DNA from: Candidatus Gastranaerophilales bacterium
Lineage (GTDB): Bacteria > Cyanobacteriota > Vampirovibrionia > Gastranaerophilales > Gastranaerophilaceae
NCBI GenBank assembly: GCA_944324905.1
Contig: CALUYB010000010.1
Location: 1-60,764 of the forward strand
Direction of reading: 5' to 3'
DNA: 60,764 bases
Below, in pieces: positions 44,680 to 54,325 of the stretch. The first letter of the stretch is position 1, and each line of letters opens with the position of its first letter. The position numbers and the translations under genes were made by a program. The notes under the pieces are model-generated. The model did no database searches, was not told the origin of the DNA, and worked only from the letters and a program-made list of their open reading frames with translations.

Positions 44680-45366
44680 ATGCCAAATGCTCAAATGAGT
44701 GTAAAGTTAATATCAAAACCGCAAAACATTCTAAAAACAGTTTATACTGCTTGTAGAACTTGTTATAGTGCGCTTTTGCCGCAAGAGATTTTTGAAAGTA
44801 CTGACGATGAAGAAAAAATGCTTAATTTAATAGAAAGAGTTATTTCTTCTGGTCATTATTCCACAATAGAACATATTCAACTTTCTTTTGCAATTTCAAA
44901 TGTATCAAGAGCCTGCACTCATCAGCTTGTAAGGCATAGACACATGTCCTTTTCCCAAAAATCTCAGCGCTATGTAAAAGAAAAGGGTGAATTTGACTAT
45001 ATCATTCCTCCTGAGATAGCTTCAAAGCCTGAATTAAGAGAGAAATTTGAAAAGCATATGAGCGAAGTTGCAAATTTATACCAAGATTTTGTAAGCGCAG
45101 GTATTAAAGCGGAAGACGCCAGAGCGATTTTACCCAATGCGACCGCAAGCTCGCTTGTTGCAAGCTTAAATTTAAGAGAATTAATACACCTTGCAAATCT
45201 TAGACTTTGCACTCGCGCGCAGTTGGAGATTAGAACATTGATTAAAAAAATGTGTGATGAAGTATTGAAAGAAGAACCTTGGCTAAAAGCACATCTTGTT
45301 CCAAAGTGCGAGCGCCTTGGCTATTGTGATGAAGACAAATCTTGCGGAAGGATGCCACAAAGATGA
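44680..45366 (+). CDS. thyX: Flavin-dependent thymidylate synthase ThyX
   Basis: 228 residues. The signature R-H-R-x-x-S-x(4-5)-S-x-R appears as [14 protein letters not shown], and the second active-site region is [17 protein letters not shown]. ThyX makes dTMP from dUMP with FAD, NADPH and methylene-tetrahydrofolate and replaces ThyA, common in anaerobes and cyanobacteria-related lineages. GAGGGGG precedes the ATG. The stop codon overlaps the prfA start in an ATGA arrangement, so translation is coupled. Confidence 0.96.
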   Translation: MPNAQMSVKLISKPQNILKTVYTACRTCYSALLPQEIFESTDDEEKMLNLIERVISSGHYSTIEHIQLSFAISNVSRACTHQLVRHRHMSFSQKSQRYVKEKGEFDYIIPPEIASKPELREKFEKHMSEVANLYQDFVSAGIKAEDARAILPNATASSLVASLNLRELIHLANLRLCTRAQLEIRTLIKKMCDEVLKEEPWLKAHLVPKCERLGYCDEDKSCGRMPQR

Positions 45367-46445
45367 ATGACATGTTAGATAAAATAAAAAAAATAGAAGA
45401 AAAATACAAAGAATTGGGCATAACATTGTCTGATCCTGATGTTATTGCAGATTATAATAAATTTCGTGACCTTTCAAAACAAAGAAAGGCAATGGAAGAA
45501 ACTGTTGAGACATATAACGCATATAAGGCTGCGCAAGAGGCAATAGATGAAGCGCGTGAAATGCTCCATGGTGAAAAAGATCAAACCATGAGAGATTATT
45601 TGAATAATGAAATTTCAACAAACGAAGAAAAAATTGCACAGTATGAAGAAAAAATGAAAGTACTACTGCTGCCTAAGGACCCAATGGACGATAAGGATAT
45701 TATGCTTGAAATTCGCGGCGGTGCAGGCGGAGATGAGGCAAATATTTTTGCTGGCGATCTTATGAGGATGTATATGAAATACGCTTCATCAAAAGGTTGG
45801 CAAACAAAAGTTCTTTCAATAAACGAGTGTGAAGCAGGCGGAGTTAGCGAAGTTGTTATATCTGTAAAGGGTGGAGAGAATATTTATTCTCAATTAAAAT
45901 ACGAATCAGGTGTGCACAGAGTGCAAAGAGTTCCTCAAACAGAATCTCAAGGCAGAGTCCATACTTCAACCGCTACAGTTGCTGTTATGCCTGAAGTTGA
46001 TGATGTTGAAGTCGAGCTTAACCCATCGGACTTAGAAATTTCAACTGCTCGCTCCGGCGGTGCTGGCGGTCAAAACGTAAATAAAGTTGAAACCGCTGTG
46101 CGCGTTGTGCATAAACCTACCGGACTTATGGTATTTTGTACAGAGGAGCGTTCTCAACTTCAAAACAAAGAGCGCGCTTTGCAGATTATTAAAGCAAAAT
46201 TGTATGATATGGAAGTACAAAAACAAATGCAGGAAGTTACCGACTTGAGGCGCTCTCAAGTAGGCACAGGTGACAGGTCTGAGCGAATTAGAACATATAA
46301 TTTTCCTCAAGGCAGACTCACTGATCATAGGATTGGGCAGAACCTAAACGTTTGGACAGTTATTGAGGGTGAACTTGATGAACTTATTAACCTTTTAATA
46401 CAGTATGACCAAAAGCTCAAGCTTGAAAAGCTTGCTGAGGCTTAG
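45363..46445 (+). CDS. prfA: Peptide chain release factor 1
   Basis: 360 residues from the ATG at 45363. Class I factor with the hydrolysis motif GGQ in [17 protein letters not shown]. The stop-codon recognition P-x-T tripeptide reads PQT in [17 protein letters not shown], where E. coli has PAT; the surrounding context is that of RF1, not RF2. It releases peptides at UAA and UAG. Coupled to thyX by a 4-base overlap. A perfect terminator follows. prmC is not in the window. Confidence 0.96.
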   Translation: MNDMLDKIKKIEEKYKELGITLSDPDVIADYNKFRDLSKQRKAMEETVETYNAYKAAQEAIDEAREMLHGEKDQTMRDYLNNEISTNEEKIAQYEEKMKVLLLPKDPMDDKDIMLEIRGGAGGDEANIFAGDLMRMYMKYASSKGWQTKVLSINECEAGGVSEVVISVKGGENIYSQLKYESGVHRVQRVPQTESQGRVHTSTATVAVMPEVDDVEVELNPSDLEISTARSGGAGGQNVNKVETAVRVVHKPTGLMVFCTEERSQLQNKERALQIIKAKLYDMEVQKQMQEVTDLRRSQVGTGDRSERIRTYNFPQGRLTDHRIGQNLNVWTVIEGELDELINLLIQYDQKLKLEKLAEA

Positions 46446-46476
46446 TTTCTTTGGGTTTTGGCGTAACCTTTTTATC

Positions 46477-46517
46477 AACTTCGCAATAATATTTAATAAT
46501 ATTTTGCGAAGTTTTTT
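46477..46517 (+). terminator. Terminator of thyX-prfA
   Basis: A perfect 10-bp stem AACTTCGCAA / TTGCGAAGTT with a partly paired A/T loop, followed by four T bases. Confidence 0.85.
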
Positions 46518-46615
46518 CAATTTTTTTGTACATATTCTACCTCTAGGGTTAATATATTTGTTAAGCAAAATTTTTACATTACCCATATGCTCCCACATGT
46601 TATAATTTTTATAAG

Positions 46616-48577
46616 ATGAAAGATTTAAAAGTTATTATAGGGGCAGTTGTTATATTTGTTTTTGCGGTGATTCTTATGTTTTTTGCCGCTATAAAAAATT
46701 CCAATAATCGTGCTTATACTTTATATAAACAAGGACTGAATTTTTATTTAAAAAACGATTATCAAAATGCTTATTATAACTTTTCTAAAATTTCTGCCTT
46801 GTCCGGGTTGTATGATATTTCTCTTTTAAAGCAGGGGTTTTGCGCACTTAATTCGGGCGATAAGAGAACTGCATATCAAAAATTCAAATATCTTTCAATT
46901 TTTTCAAATAACTTGCACGTCGCACCTGTTGCTCTCTATCAAGCTGCCCTAATAAATATGGAGCATAAAAAATATTCTCATGCTTATAAAAAATTTAAAA
47001 AATTGTACAAAAAATATCCCCAAAGTGACTATAAAAAAGCTGCAGCATATCAACTGGGCTTGCTTTTTAAGGATAAAAACTCGCAAATTGCAAAAGATTA
47101 TTTTATCGAATACCTTGAATATGCCCCATCAGGAAGATACTCTTTAAGTGCCATTAAATACATCGATGAATTGAAGCTTTTTCTTACAAATGATGAAAAA
47201 TGCGTTGTTGCAAATGCCTTATTTGAAAACCAAAAGTACTCCGGTGTTATTTCAATAACTAAAGATTTAAATACCTCGCACGCCCTTTTGTTGTGTGCAA
47301 GGGCATATGAGCAAAGGGGCGACAATAAAAACGCACTAAATTATTACACAAAAGCCCTTGTGAGTGCTGATGATAAAATAAGCGAAAAAGATATTGCAAC
47401 AGCTGTTTCAAAATGCATTAGACTAAGTAATTTAAGCGCAAAAGAAACTTGCGCAACTCTTTTAAAAGCTACAAAAAAAACTGCCGCTTATCCTGCGGTT
47501 TTATTTGAATACGCTTCGTATTTGCCTAAAATTAGCTCTATAAAGTGTTATGAAACAATATATAAAAAGTATCCTAACTCTTATCAAGCAGCGCAGTCAC
47601 TTTGGAATGTCTTTTTGTATACCTACAAAAATGGCTATACTCTAAAGGCAAAAGAGCTTGCACAAGAGTATTTAAACAATTATTCAAATAAAAAATCCAC
47701 CCCTGCTATGAAATTCTGGCATGCAAAAATCCTTCTTGATGAGAGAAAAGCTATTCAGGCAAAACAAGAATTTAAAGAACTTATTAAAACAGAACCTGAC
47801 AGTTATTATGCTTATGTTTCTTATAATTTATTAAATGGGGTGCATACGCCTTTTAATACATTTAATTATGGGAAAATCGGCAATTTTTATGGTTTTTCTA
47901 ATGATGATTTGAGTCAAATTTTTAATAATGATAAAACCCTTGTTTTAGTTGCGCAATTGAATGATATTGAGTTATTGAAAACTTTTCGCTTGCACAATGA
48001 TTTTGCTTTGTCGTATATTGCAAAGGCGGAAAATAATATGCCATATAGCGTGTTTTTGGCACGTAAGGCATTGGGCGAGCTTGACATAAAACCGCGGCAT
48101 AGTGATGCACGATATAAACTTGCATACCCTTTGGTTTATCGGGATGTTATCAATAAGTATTCAGATAAATATTCTCAAAACCCCTATTTAATGCTGGCTT
48201 TAATTAGGGAAGAAAGTACATTTAACAGGCATGCGCAAAGTGCTGTGGGTGCCGTTGGTTTAATGCAGCTTATGCCATCTACTGCTTCATCTCTTGGCTT
48301 GGGTGAAGCACAGATACTTGATATGTATAATCCTGAGGTTAATATTAATTTAGGCATAAAATATTTTTCGTATTTGAAAAATATGTTTGAAGACAGTGAA
48401 ATGCTTGCTGTACTATCGTATAATGGCGGGCCATCTAATGTCAGCAGATGGTCAGGCAAGCTTGATGAGCTTGATTTTAATGAATTTGTTGAAGATATTC
48501 CATACAGTGAAACTCAAAATTATATTAAAAGAGTTTTTGGTTCGTATTGGAACTACATTAGAATTTATTGCAAATAA
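46616..48577 (+). CDS. Soluble lytic transglycosylase (Slt70-like, GH23) with TPR repeats
   Basis: 653 residues. An N-terminal hydrophobic helix (about 5-27) serves as anchor or uncut signal. A long helical TPR-type solenoid follows (for example ALNYYTKALVSADDK), as in the ring of Slt70. The C-terminal catalytic domain has the glutamate in LALIREESTFN, GLMQLMPSTASSLG, and LSYNGGPSNVSRW. It cleaves peptidoglycan to 1,6-anhydromuramyl products. An extended -10 box TGTTATAAT (46598-46606) lies about 10 bases before the ATG and there is no Shine-Dalgarno site, so the mRNA is nearly leaderless. A strong terminator follows. Confidence 0.92.
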   Translation: MKDLKVIIGAVVIFVFAVILMFFAAIKNSNNRAYTLYKQGLNFYLKNDYQNAYYNFSKISALSGLYDISLLKQGFCALNSGDKRTAYQKFKYLSIFSNNLHVAPVALYQAALINMEHKKYSHAYKKFKKLYKKYPQSDYKKAAAYQLGLLFKDKNSQIAKDYFIEYLEYAPSGRYSLSAIKYIDELKLFLTNDEKCVVANALFENQKYSGVISITKDLNTSHALLLCARAYEQRGDNKNALNYYTKALVSADDKISEKDIATAVSKCIRLSNLSAKETCATLLKATKKTAAYPAVLFEYASYLPKISSIKCYETIYKKYPNSYQAAQSLWNVFLYTYKNGYTLKAKELAQEYLNNYSNKKSTPAMKFWHAKILLDERKAIQAKQEFKELIKTEPDSYYAYVSYNLLNGVHTPFNTFNYGKIGNFYGFSNDDLSQIFNNDKTLVLVAQLNDIELLKTFRLHNDFALSYIAKAENNMPYSVFLARKALGELDIKPRHSDARYKLAYPLVYRDVINKYSDKYSQNPYLMLALIREESTFNRHAQSAVGAVGLMQLMPSTASSLGLGEAQILDMYNPEVNINLGIKYFSYLKNMFEDSEMLAVLSYNGGPSNVSRWSGKLDELDFNEFVEDIPYSETQNYIKRVFGSYWNYIRIYCK

Positions 48578-48608
48578 AAAACGGTGAGTCAAATCTCACC
48601 GTTTTTTT
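48577..48608. terminator. Bidirectional terminator between slt-like and HEAT-repeat genes
   Basis: A 12-bp stem AAAAACGGTGAG / CTCACCGTTTTT with a 6-base loop and further T bases. It serves the two convergent genes. Confidence 0.88.
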
Positions 48609-48624
48609 ATATCGTTTTTTGTTT

Positions 48625-49479
48625 TTAGAATAATGCAGGCTTTTTAACAGGTGCAGCACCAGGGATTGATTCCCAGTTTGCAGCCATAATTTTCTTGAAA
48701 GATTTTAATGCGGTGTCTTCAAGTTCACCCAATTCTTCTGCTTGCATAATTAATTCACGCAATGGTAAAAGCGCTCTTTGATCTCTTAGAACACCAAGTG
48801 CAGCTGCTGCACCTGCGCGAACAAGGTCGTTTTCTTGAGTGTTTTTCATAACTTCAATAAGAGCAGGAACCGCTTTTGTGTCGTTTAATTTACCTAAAGA
48901 AGTTACGGCGTAAATTCTAACGTTTACCCACTCGTCTTTTAGCATTTTAATGATTTTGTCAACTGCTTTTTTGTTGCCAATTTCACCTAATGCTCTTGTT
49001 GCGTCACATCTTACGTTAACTTTTTGGTGATCTAGTGATTCAATTAATGCGTCAGTTGCAACATCACCAATTTCAATTAAAGCATCTGTCGCTGTAATGC
49101 ATACTTGCGGGTTTTCATCGTTAAGTGCTTCAACAAGCGGTTCTACAACAATTTTACCGCCTAAACGACCTAAAGCACGAGCTGCGCGAACTCTAACGTC
49201 AACATTTCTATCTTCCCTTAGAGATTCGATAAGCGGCACTGTAGCTGTTGTGTCACCTAATTCTCCAAGAGCGCGAGCAGCGTACAGGCGAACAGAACCG
49301 TTTTTGTCGTTTTTAAGTACGTCAATAAGTGGCTCTACTGCTTTAAAGTCACCCATTTCGCCTAAAACTCTTGCGGCATTATATCTAACTTTTTCAGAAT
49401 TGCTTGTTGTTAAATCTTTAACCAATTCATCAAAGGATTTTTTTGCCTGTTTTTTTCTATTGTTCACACTAATTGTCAT
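48625..49479 (-). CDS. HEAT-repeat protein (PBS-lyase repeat type)
   Basis: 284 residues from the ATG at 49479; an upstream TTG would lie before GGAGGA, which is the ribosome-binding site. Residues about 25-270 are about eight HEAT/PBS-lyase repeats of about 31 residues, each with the core A-A-x-A-L-G-x-x-G-D (for example RLYAARALGELGD, RVRAARALGRLG, RCDATRALGEIG). The family includes phycobilin lyases such as CpcE, but non-photosynthetic bacteria use the same repeats as protein-binding scaffolds. Here a scaffold role is likelier. A TATACT box lies at 49516-49511 on the minus strand. Confidence 0.88.
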   Translation of the reverse strand: MTISVNNRKKQAKKSFDELVKDLTTSNSEKVRYNAARVLGEMGDFKAVEPLIDVLKNDKNGSVRLYAARALGELGDTTATVPLIESLREDRNVDVRVRAARALGRLGGKIVVEPLVEALNDENPQVCITATDALIEIGDVATDALIESLDHQKVNVRCDATRALGEIGNKKAVDKIIKMLKDEWVNVRIYAVTSLGKLNDTKAVPALIEVMKNTQENDLVRAGAAAALGVLRDQRALLPLRELIMQAEELGELEDTALKSFKKIMAANWESIPGAAPVKKPALF

Positions 49480-49822
49480 TGCTTCCTCCAATAGACATTC
49501 TCTTCACATAAGTATAGATTACCTTCACTAACCACAATTAAATAAAAACTTATTTCAAGAGAATATTTACCTTTTTGCTACTACCTTTAACATTTATTTT
49601 ACATTTTTTAACATTATATTTTAATGGTAAAAAGAACACTTTATGTCAACAATATAACATTTTTTTTTAAATTTGTCTTAGTTTATTTATATTAGTTAAC
49701 AATTTTTTAAATATGTTTTTGTAAATATACCTCACAAAGCGAAATATAGCTAATTTTATTTTTTACAAAAGTTTACATTATTTACTGGCACATGATTTTA
49801 TTTTGATGTATTGTATGTACAG

Positions 49823-49851
49823 TTGGACTTGATCTGTCTGATAAAGATATA
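49823..49851 (+). promoter_or_regulatory. Promoter of malQ in a 400-base AT-rich gap
   Basis: TTGGAC at 49823-49828, 17-base spacer, GATATA at 49846-49851. The rest of the gap 49520-49820 is T/A-rich with no gene, tRNA or obvious hairpin. Confidence 0.45.
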
Positions 49852-49880
49852 GGTTGTTAGGTTTAATTAAGGAGGTTATT

Positions 49881-51866
49881 TTGTTAATTAGTGCTGTTGG
49901 TTCAAGTTTGAACAGAAAAAATCAAGTAAATTTTGCTGCTACAAGTAATAGTAAACGAAAAAGCTCTAATAATGCTACGAATATTGTTTATGATGAAAAA
50001 CAGACTGAAAAAGACATTAAAAAAGCCTTGCAAGTTTTAGGTAATAAAAAGCTTGAACTTATATTGCACAATGCTAGTGCCCCCAGTTATAATTCAAAAG
50101 ACGTTGGTGTTGGTTCTTTGTATAGTGAATCTTCAAAAGATTTGCTAATTCCATTTTTAACCAAGCATGGTTTTTCGGGAATTCAAGTAGATCCAGAAGG
50201 CATGCGTCCTCAGTTTGACCCGTCTCCTTATGTATCAAATTCGTTTGTATATAATCCTTTAATAATTGACCTTGAAGATTTAACAAAACCGGAAAATGGT
50301 GCAATTTTAGATAAAAATGTATATAACTCAATTGTAAGGTTAAATCCTGCAAATGGTAATGAAAATGGTGATTATGTCCATGCAAGAGATAGCTTTGATT
50401 TAGCACTTGGTGATGCTTGGGAAAACTTTAAAAGTAAATCATCTGATATCAACTCAATATCTGACCCGATTGAAAAAGATGCAATAAAAGCACTAAGTGA
50501 TGATTTTGATAATTATTACGAAGAAGAAATTGATATGCTTGAGCCTTATGCTATTTACTCTATTTTATCTGATAAGTTCGGAAATGACTATTATAAAAAT
50601 TGGCCAAGCGAATACCAAGATTTATACAATCCTAAAAATGACGCTTTGATTAATAGTATTAAGGCAGAACATCAAGATGATATAGATAAATTTGTATTCA
50701 TTGATATGCTTGCAAAAAGGGCTCGTGAAAAAGGTATTCATGACTACGGTGCGGCTGGAATTAAAACAGAAGGTGATAATCCAGTTGCATTCTCTAATCA
50801 AGAAGTTTGGGCTCATAAGGACGCCTTTTTAAAAGATTATAAAATGGGTTGTCCACCTGATGCCGACAACCCAAAAGGACAAGCTTGGGGTTTTGCTGTA
50901 TTAAATCCAAGCAAACTTTTTAACAACGATGGTTCTTTTGGTGTGTCAGGTCAATTATTGTATGATAAATGTTTAAAGCTTGCTAAAGATAACCAAGGTG
51001 GTATAAGAATTGACCACATTGTAGGCTTAATAGACCCTTATGTATATAAAAATTCTCCTGTAGAACCAACTGCAGGCAGGCTATTTTCTTCCGAATATAA
51101 TAATGATTTAAGGGGTTTTGCAATACCAAGAAACAGACATGATTCAGCGGAAAGATTTGGTGCAATACTTAAGAAAATTGTAATACCTGCCTGTGAGGAT
51201 GCCGGTCTTACAAAAGATGATATTATTTGTGAAAATTTAGGTGCTATGCCTGATCATGCGAGAGAAGCATTTGAAAGACTTGGTTTAGGCGGTATGGTAG
51301 TTACTCAGTATCATAACGGCATGAGTGCTACAGATAAAGATACAATTATGTTAGGCTCTCATGATACCTTACCTTTTGTTACGTATGTAAAAGAGTTATA
51401 TGGTCCATATGGTAAAGATGAATTTAACCATAAATTATGGCCTGCAGTTGAAAATTCATTGCCAAGAAACGCTACTCATGAACAAAAGCAAGCCAAGTTT
51501 GATAAATACAGATTTGATACAAACAGGCATAAACCGGAAGATAATAAAAATGCTTTCAAGCAAATGAAATTCACTGAACTGTTTACAAGCCCGGCGCAGC
51601 GTGTACAAATATTCTGGACTGATCTTTTAGGTATGGAAAAAAGATATAATACCCCGGGTACAAGTCAAGGTAACTGGACTTTGCGCTTGAGTTCGGATTT
51701 TGAAAAACAGTTTGATCCATCCATGCTTATTCAGGCTATTTCTGATGCGCTAAAGGCTCAGGATGAGAAAACCGTTAAGGCTAATCAAGCACTTATAAAT
51801 TCTCTTGATGCAAGTGCTAAAGCAGCCAAGGAACAGCATGAATCTAAATTAAATCTCATGGGTTAA
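49881..51866 (+). CDS. malQ: 4-alpha-glucanotransferase (GH77), divergent
   Basis: 661 residues. The start is TTG at 49881, because AAGGAGG lies 5 bases upstream and no ATG is available. The first 45 residues are an extra S/N/K-rich tail. GH77 motifs follow: GGIRIDHIVGLIDPY with the nucleophile aspartate, IICENLGAMPD with the acid/base glutamate, and MLGSHDTLPF with the third aspartate; RYNTPGTSQGNW near the end is also typical. It disproportionates maltodextrins in glycogen or starch use. A large insert (about 150-280, D/E/N-rich) makes it longer than the 500-residue standard form. There is no signal peptide. A perfect terminator follows. Confidence 0.9.
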   Translation: MLISAVGSSLNRKNQVNFAATSNSKRKSSNNATNIVYDEKQTEKDIKKALQVLGNKKLELILHNASAPSYNSKDVGVGSLYSESSKDLLIPFLTKHGFSGIQVDPEGMRPQFDPSPYVSNSFVYNPLIIDLEDLTKPENGAILDKNVYNSIVRLNPANGNENGDYVHARDSFDLALGDAWENFKSKSSDINSISDPIEKDAIKALSDDFDNYYEEEIDMLEPYAIYSILSDKFGNDYYKNWPSEYQDLYNPKNDALINSIKAEHQDDIDKFVFIDMLAKRAREKGIHDYGAAGIKTEGDNPVAFSNQEVWAHKDAFLKDYKMGCPPDADNPKGQAWGFAVLNPSKLFNNDGSFGVSGQLLYDKCLKLAKDNQGGIRIDHIVGLIDPYVYKNSPVEPTAGRLFSSEYNNDLRGFAIPRNRHDSAERFGAILKKIVIPACEDAGLTKDDIICENLGAMPDHAREAFERLGLGGMVVTQYHNGMSATDKDTIMLGSHDTLPFVTYVKELYGPYGKDEFNHKLWPAVENSLPRNATHEQKQAKFDKYRFDTNRHKPEDNKNAFKQMKFTELFTSPAQRVQIFWTDLLGMEKRYNTPGTSQGNWTLRLSSDFEKQFDPSMLIQAISDALKAQDEKTVKANQALINSLDASAKAAKEQHESKLNLMG

Positions 51867-51884
51867 GATAAAATAGAACAAATA

Positions 51885-51915
51885 AAATCCCTTAACATAT
51901 TATGTTAAGGGATTT
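51885..51915. terminator. Terminator between malQ and the convergent membrane-protein gene
   Basis: A perfect 15-bp inverted repeat, AAATCCCTTAACATA with TATGTTAAGGGATTT, with a minimal loop and flanking A and T runs. Confidence 0.88.
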
Positions 51916-51950
51916 TTAGTACAATTATTAAAAATAAATAAATATTTATT

Positions 51951-52877
51951 TTAATCAGCCAAAGCTTTATTTAATTCTTGTTGCGTAACTTTATCAATGT
52001 CTGCGTATGGTTCTGCTGCAGCATTTATTATATTTTCTGTATCAGCGTATCTTTCTTTTTCAAAAATTTCATCATAATTATTTTCTGCTTTATCAAGCAT
52101 ATTTAAAGCCTTTTTTGCTTCTTCTCTTGTTTGTAACATATCTTGCAGATTTTTATCAAACAATTCTTGTTTGTTTTTTTCTTTTTTAAAGGTAAGTGCT
52201 ATAGCACTTATAATGCTGCCACCCAATATTAGCAAGCTTGCATTTTTGGAGATAAAACCACTTGTTTTTGGATGTTTTTTAGCGATATTTTTAAGCGGAT
52301 CACTAACATGCTTTTTAAGTGACTTAACAATGTTATTGTTCAAGAATTTTTCATCAAATGAGCGAGCCTTTTTTGCTATTTCTTTAGTTGTATCAGGCAT
52401 TTTTTTAACGAATTTAGACAGTAATTTGTTTATGCCTGTGCTAACACCCAAGTAAAGTCCAATGCCACCGCCAATTGTGCCTAAAACATTTATGCCGGTT
52501 TTTAAGTCAGGATTTTCTGTTTTGTCTGCAATTTTTTTAGAAGCATCGCCTGCCGCATCTAGTGATTTTGCAAATATTAACCAGGAAGCAAGGCTGCTTA
52601 AGCCAACTGCAAGTTTAATTGATGGCGGTGCATTTTTACCGCTTTTTATTTTTGCATGTGCCATTTCGTTTAAAATAAGCGCTCCAATGGTCGCAGGAAA
52701 TATGGCTTTGCTCAATTTTGCCGTAACTGTTTTATTTGAGTCATCTAATGTTTTATTTGCACTTGCATTTAAAAGTTCCTCATTTGACATATTTGCCCTT
52801 CGCGCAATATTTGCCTTAGCCTCAGCTGTTTGAGGTGTATGGTAAGGAATTTTTTCTAATCTTACGCGTGTATCCAT
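51951..52877 (-). CDS. Membrane-associated protein of unknown function
   Basis: 308 residues. Hydrophobic segments lie near 58-75 (FPATIGALILNEMAHA), 87-104 (VGLSSLASWLIFAKSL), 128-148 (NVLGTIGGGIGLYLGVST) and 210-228 (LLILGGSIISAIALTF), separated by lysine-rich stretches. The last 80 residues are a charged helix. No signal peptide. AAGGA precedes the ATG at a little distance. No family recognised; the alternation of short hydrophobic and basic segments suggests an inner-membrane scaffold. Confidence 0.65.
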   Translation of the reverse strand: MDTRVRLEKIPYHTPQTAEAKANIARRANMSNEELLNASANKTLDDSNKTVTAKLSKAIFPATIGALILNEMAHAKIKSGKNAPPSIKLAVGLSSLASWLIFAKSLDAAGDASKKIADKTENPDLKTGINVLGTIGGGIGLYLGVSTGINKLLSKFVKKMPDTTKEIAKKARSFDEKFLNNNIVKSLKKHVSDPLKNIAKKHPKTSGFISKNASLLILGGSIISAIALTFKKEKNKQELFDKNLQDMLQTREEAKKALNMLDKAENNYDEIFEKERYADTENIINAAAEPYADIDKVTQQELNKALAD

Positions 52878-53017
52878 ATTTACCTTCCTTCAAAAATTTG
52901 CAAAATGCTTATTTTCATATATTATTATAATATATTAATAACTATAAACTCAATAAATTGCTAAAAAAAATTATTACAGGCAGATAATTTTACAAATCTT
53001 AAAATAAGGGGAAACAG

Positions 53018-54325
53018 TTGAATTACATTAAAATTGTGGATGTCACTAACAGGGATGGTGTACAAACTTCCAGGTTGGGTCTTGCAAAACTGCAAAAAAC
53101 AATCATAAACATAATGCTAAATGAAATGGGCATTAACCAATCTGAGTTTGGTTTCCCTACAACAGAGCATGAAATTAATTATTTAAACGGCAATTTGCAG
53201 CTTGTTGAAAGGGGCTTGATTAATAAAACAAAATTATCAGGCTGGATGAGGGCTATTGCCTCAGACGTTCAAAAAGCATTTAACAATGTTCCGAAACTTC
53301 AATATTTAAATCTTTCCCAATCAACTTCTGAACAAATGATTAAGGGTAAATATCAGGGCAAGAAGAACAAGAAAGATATTTTAAATCAAACTTGTGAAGC
53401 AATAAATGAGGCAATAGCTCAAGGGGCAAAAATGATTGGTGTGAACGCTGAAGATGCCTCAAGAAGTGACCTTGAATATTTAATTGAATATGCTAAAGAA
53501 TGTAAAAGATATGGCGCAGTTCGCTTTAGATACTGTGATACTTTAGGTTATGATGACCCGCAGACAGCATATGAGAGAATTTTTCAAATTGCAAAAGAGG
53601 CGCAAATGGATGTAGAGATGCATTTCCATAACGATCTAGGTATGGCAACAGCTTGCTCTGTTATGGGTGCAAAAGCAGCAATTGACGCTGGTGTTGACGC
53701 TTGGATTAATACCGCAATTAATGGTATGGGCGAGCGTGCAGGTAATGCTGACCTTGTATCTTGCATTTTAGCTGTTGAAAAATCCAGTGGCTTTAAGGGC
53801 AGATATAAACTTGACCCACAAATTGACATTTCAAAGGCGTGGAGGCTTGCAAAATATACTTCATATGCCTTTGGTGTGCCAATACCAATGAATCAAGTTG
53901 CAGTCGGGGATAATGCCTTTGCCCATGAAAGCGGAATTCATGCTGATGGTGCACTTAAAGACAGACGAAATTACGAATTATATGATTATGAAGAACTTGG
54001 TAAAGGTGAGCCTGAGATAATCGAAACAGGAAGAATGATTACAGTGGGCGAATATTCAGGAATTAAAGGTTTTAGAAACGTATATCAAAATCTTGAATTA
54101 GAATTTAATGACGAGGATGAAGCAAGAAATATTCTTGAACTTGTTCGTTATGCCAATGTTCATACACAAAAACCTCTTACTGACAGCGAGTTAAAGTTTA
54201 TATATTATTATCCAAATATTGCTGCCAAAATTATGACAGTTGAGCCTTACTACAAACCACATGGCGCGCTAAAAGAAAGAATTGAAAAAGTAGACAATAT
54301 TGTAGAAGGTTCAAAAATAGTATAA
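53018..54325 (+). CDS. Isopropylmalate/homocitrate synthase family enzyme
   Basis: 435 residues. The start is TTG at 53018 with AAGGGGA upstream. DRE-TIM metallolyase motifs: IVDVTNRDGVQ at the N-terminus (D-x-x-x-R-D-G), the metal-ligand HFHNDLGMA, NGMGERAGNADL, and the later HESGIHADG. These enzymes join acetyl-CoA to a 2-oxo acid. Compared with LeuA it is short and lacks a clear C-terminal regulatory domain, so a homocitrate (NifV/AksA-like) or citramalate role is possible. The substrate cannot be settled from this sequence. Its stop overlaps the miaB start by one base. Confidence 0.85.
   Translation: MNYIKIVDVTNRDGVQTSRLGLAKLQKTIINIMLNEMGINQSEFGFPTTEHEINYLNGNLQLVERGLINKTKLSGWMRAIASDVQKAFNNVPKLQYLNLSQSTSEQMIKGKYQGKKNKKDILNQTCEAINEAIAQGAKMIGVNAEDASRSDLEYLIEYAKECKRYGAVRFRYCDTLGYDDPQTAYERIFQIAKEAQMDVEMHFHNDLGMATACSVMGAKAAIDAGVDAWINTAINGMGERAGNADLVSCILAVEKSSGFKGRYKLDPQIDISKAWRLAKYTSYAFGVPIPMNQVAVGDNAFAHESGIHADGALKDRRNYELYDYEELGKGEPEIIETGRMITVGEYSGIKGFRNVYQNLELEFNDEDEARNILELVRYANVHTQKPLTDSELKFIYYYPNIAAKIMTVEPYYKPHGALKERIEKVDNIVEGSKIV

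Noticed and set aside
46395-46605. Overlapping small frames on both strands after prfA
   Set aside because: They span the prfA terminator hairpin and lack ribosome-binding sites; lysine- and phenylalanine-rich A/T translation.
48625-49479. Phycobilin lyase as evidence for photosynthesis
   Set aside because: The repeats are PBS-lyase-type HEAT repeats, but no phycobiliprotein or chlorophyll gene is present; the fold is widely used as a scaffold.
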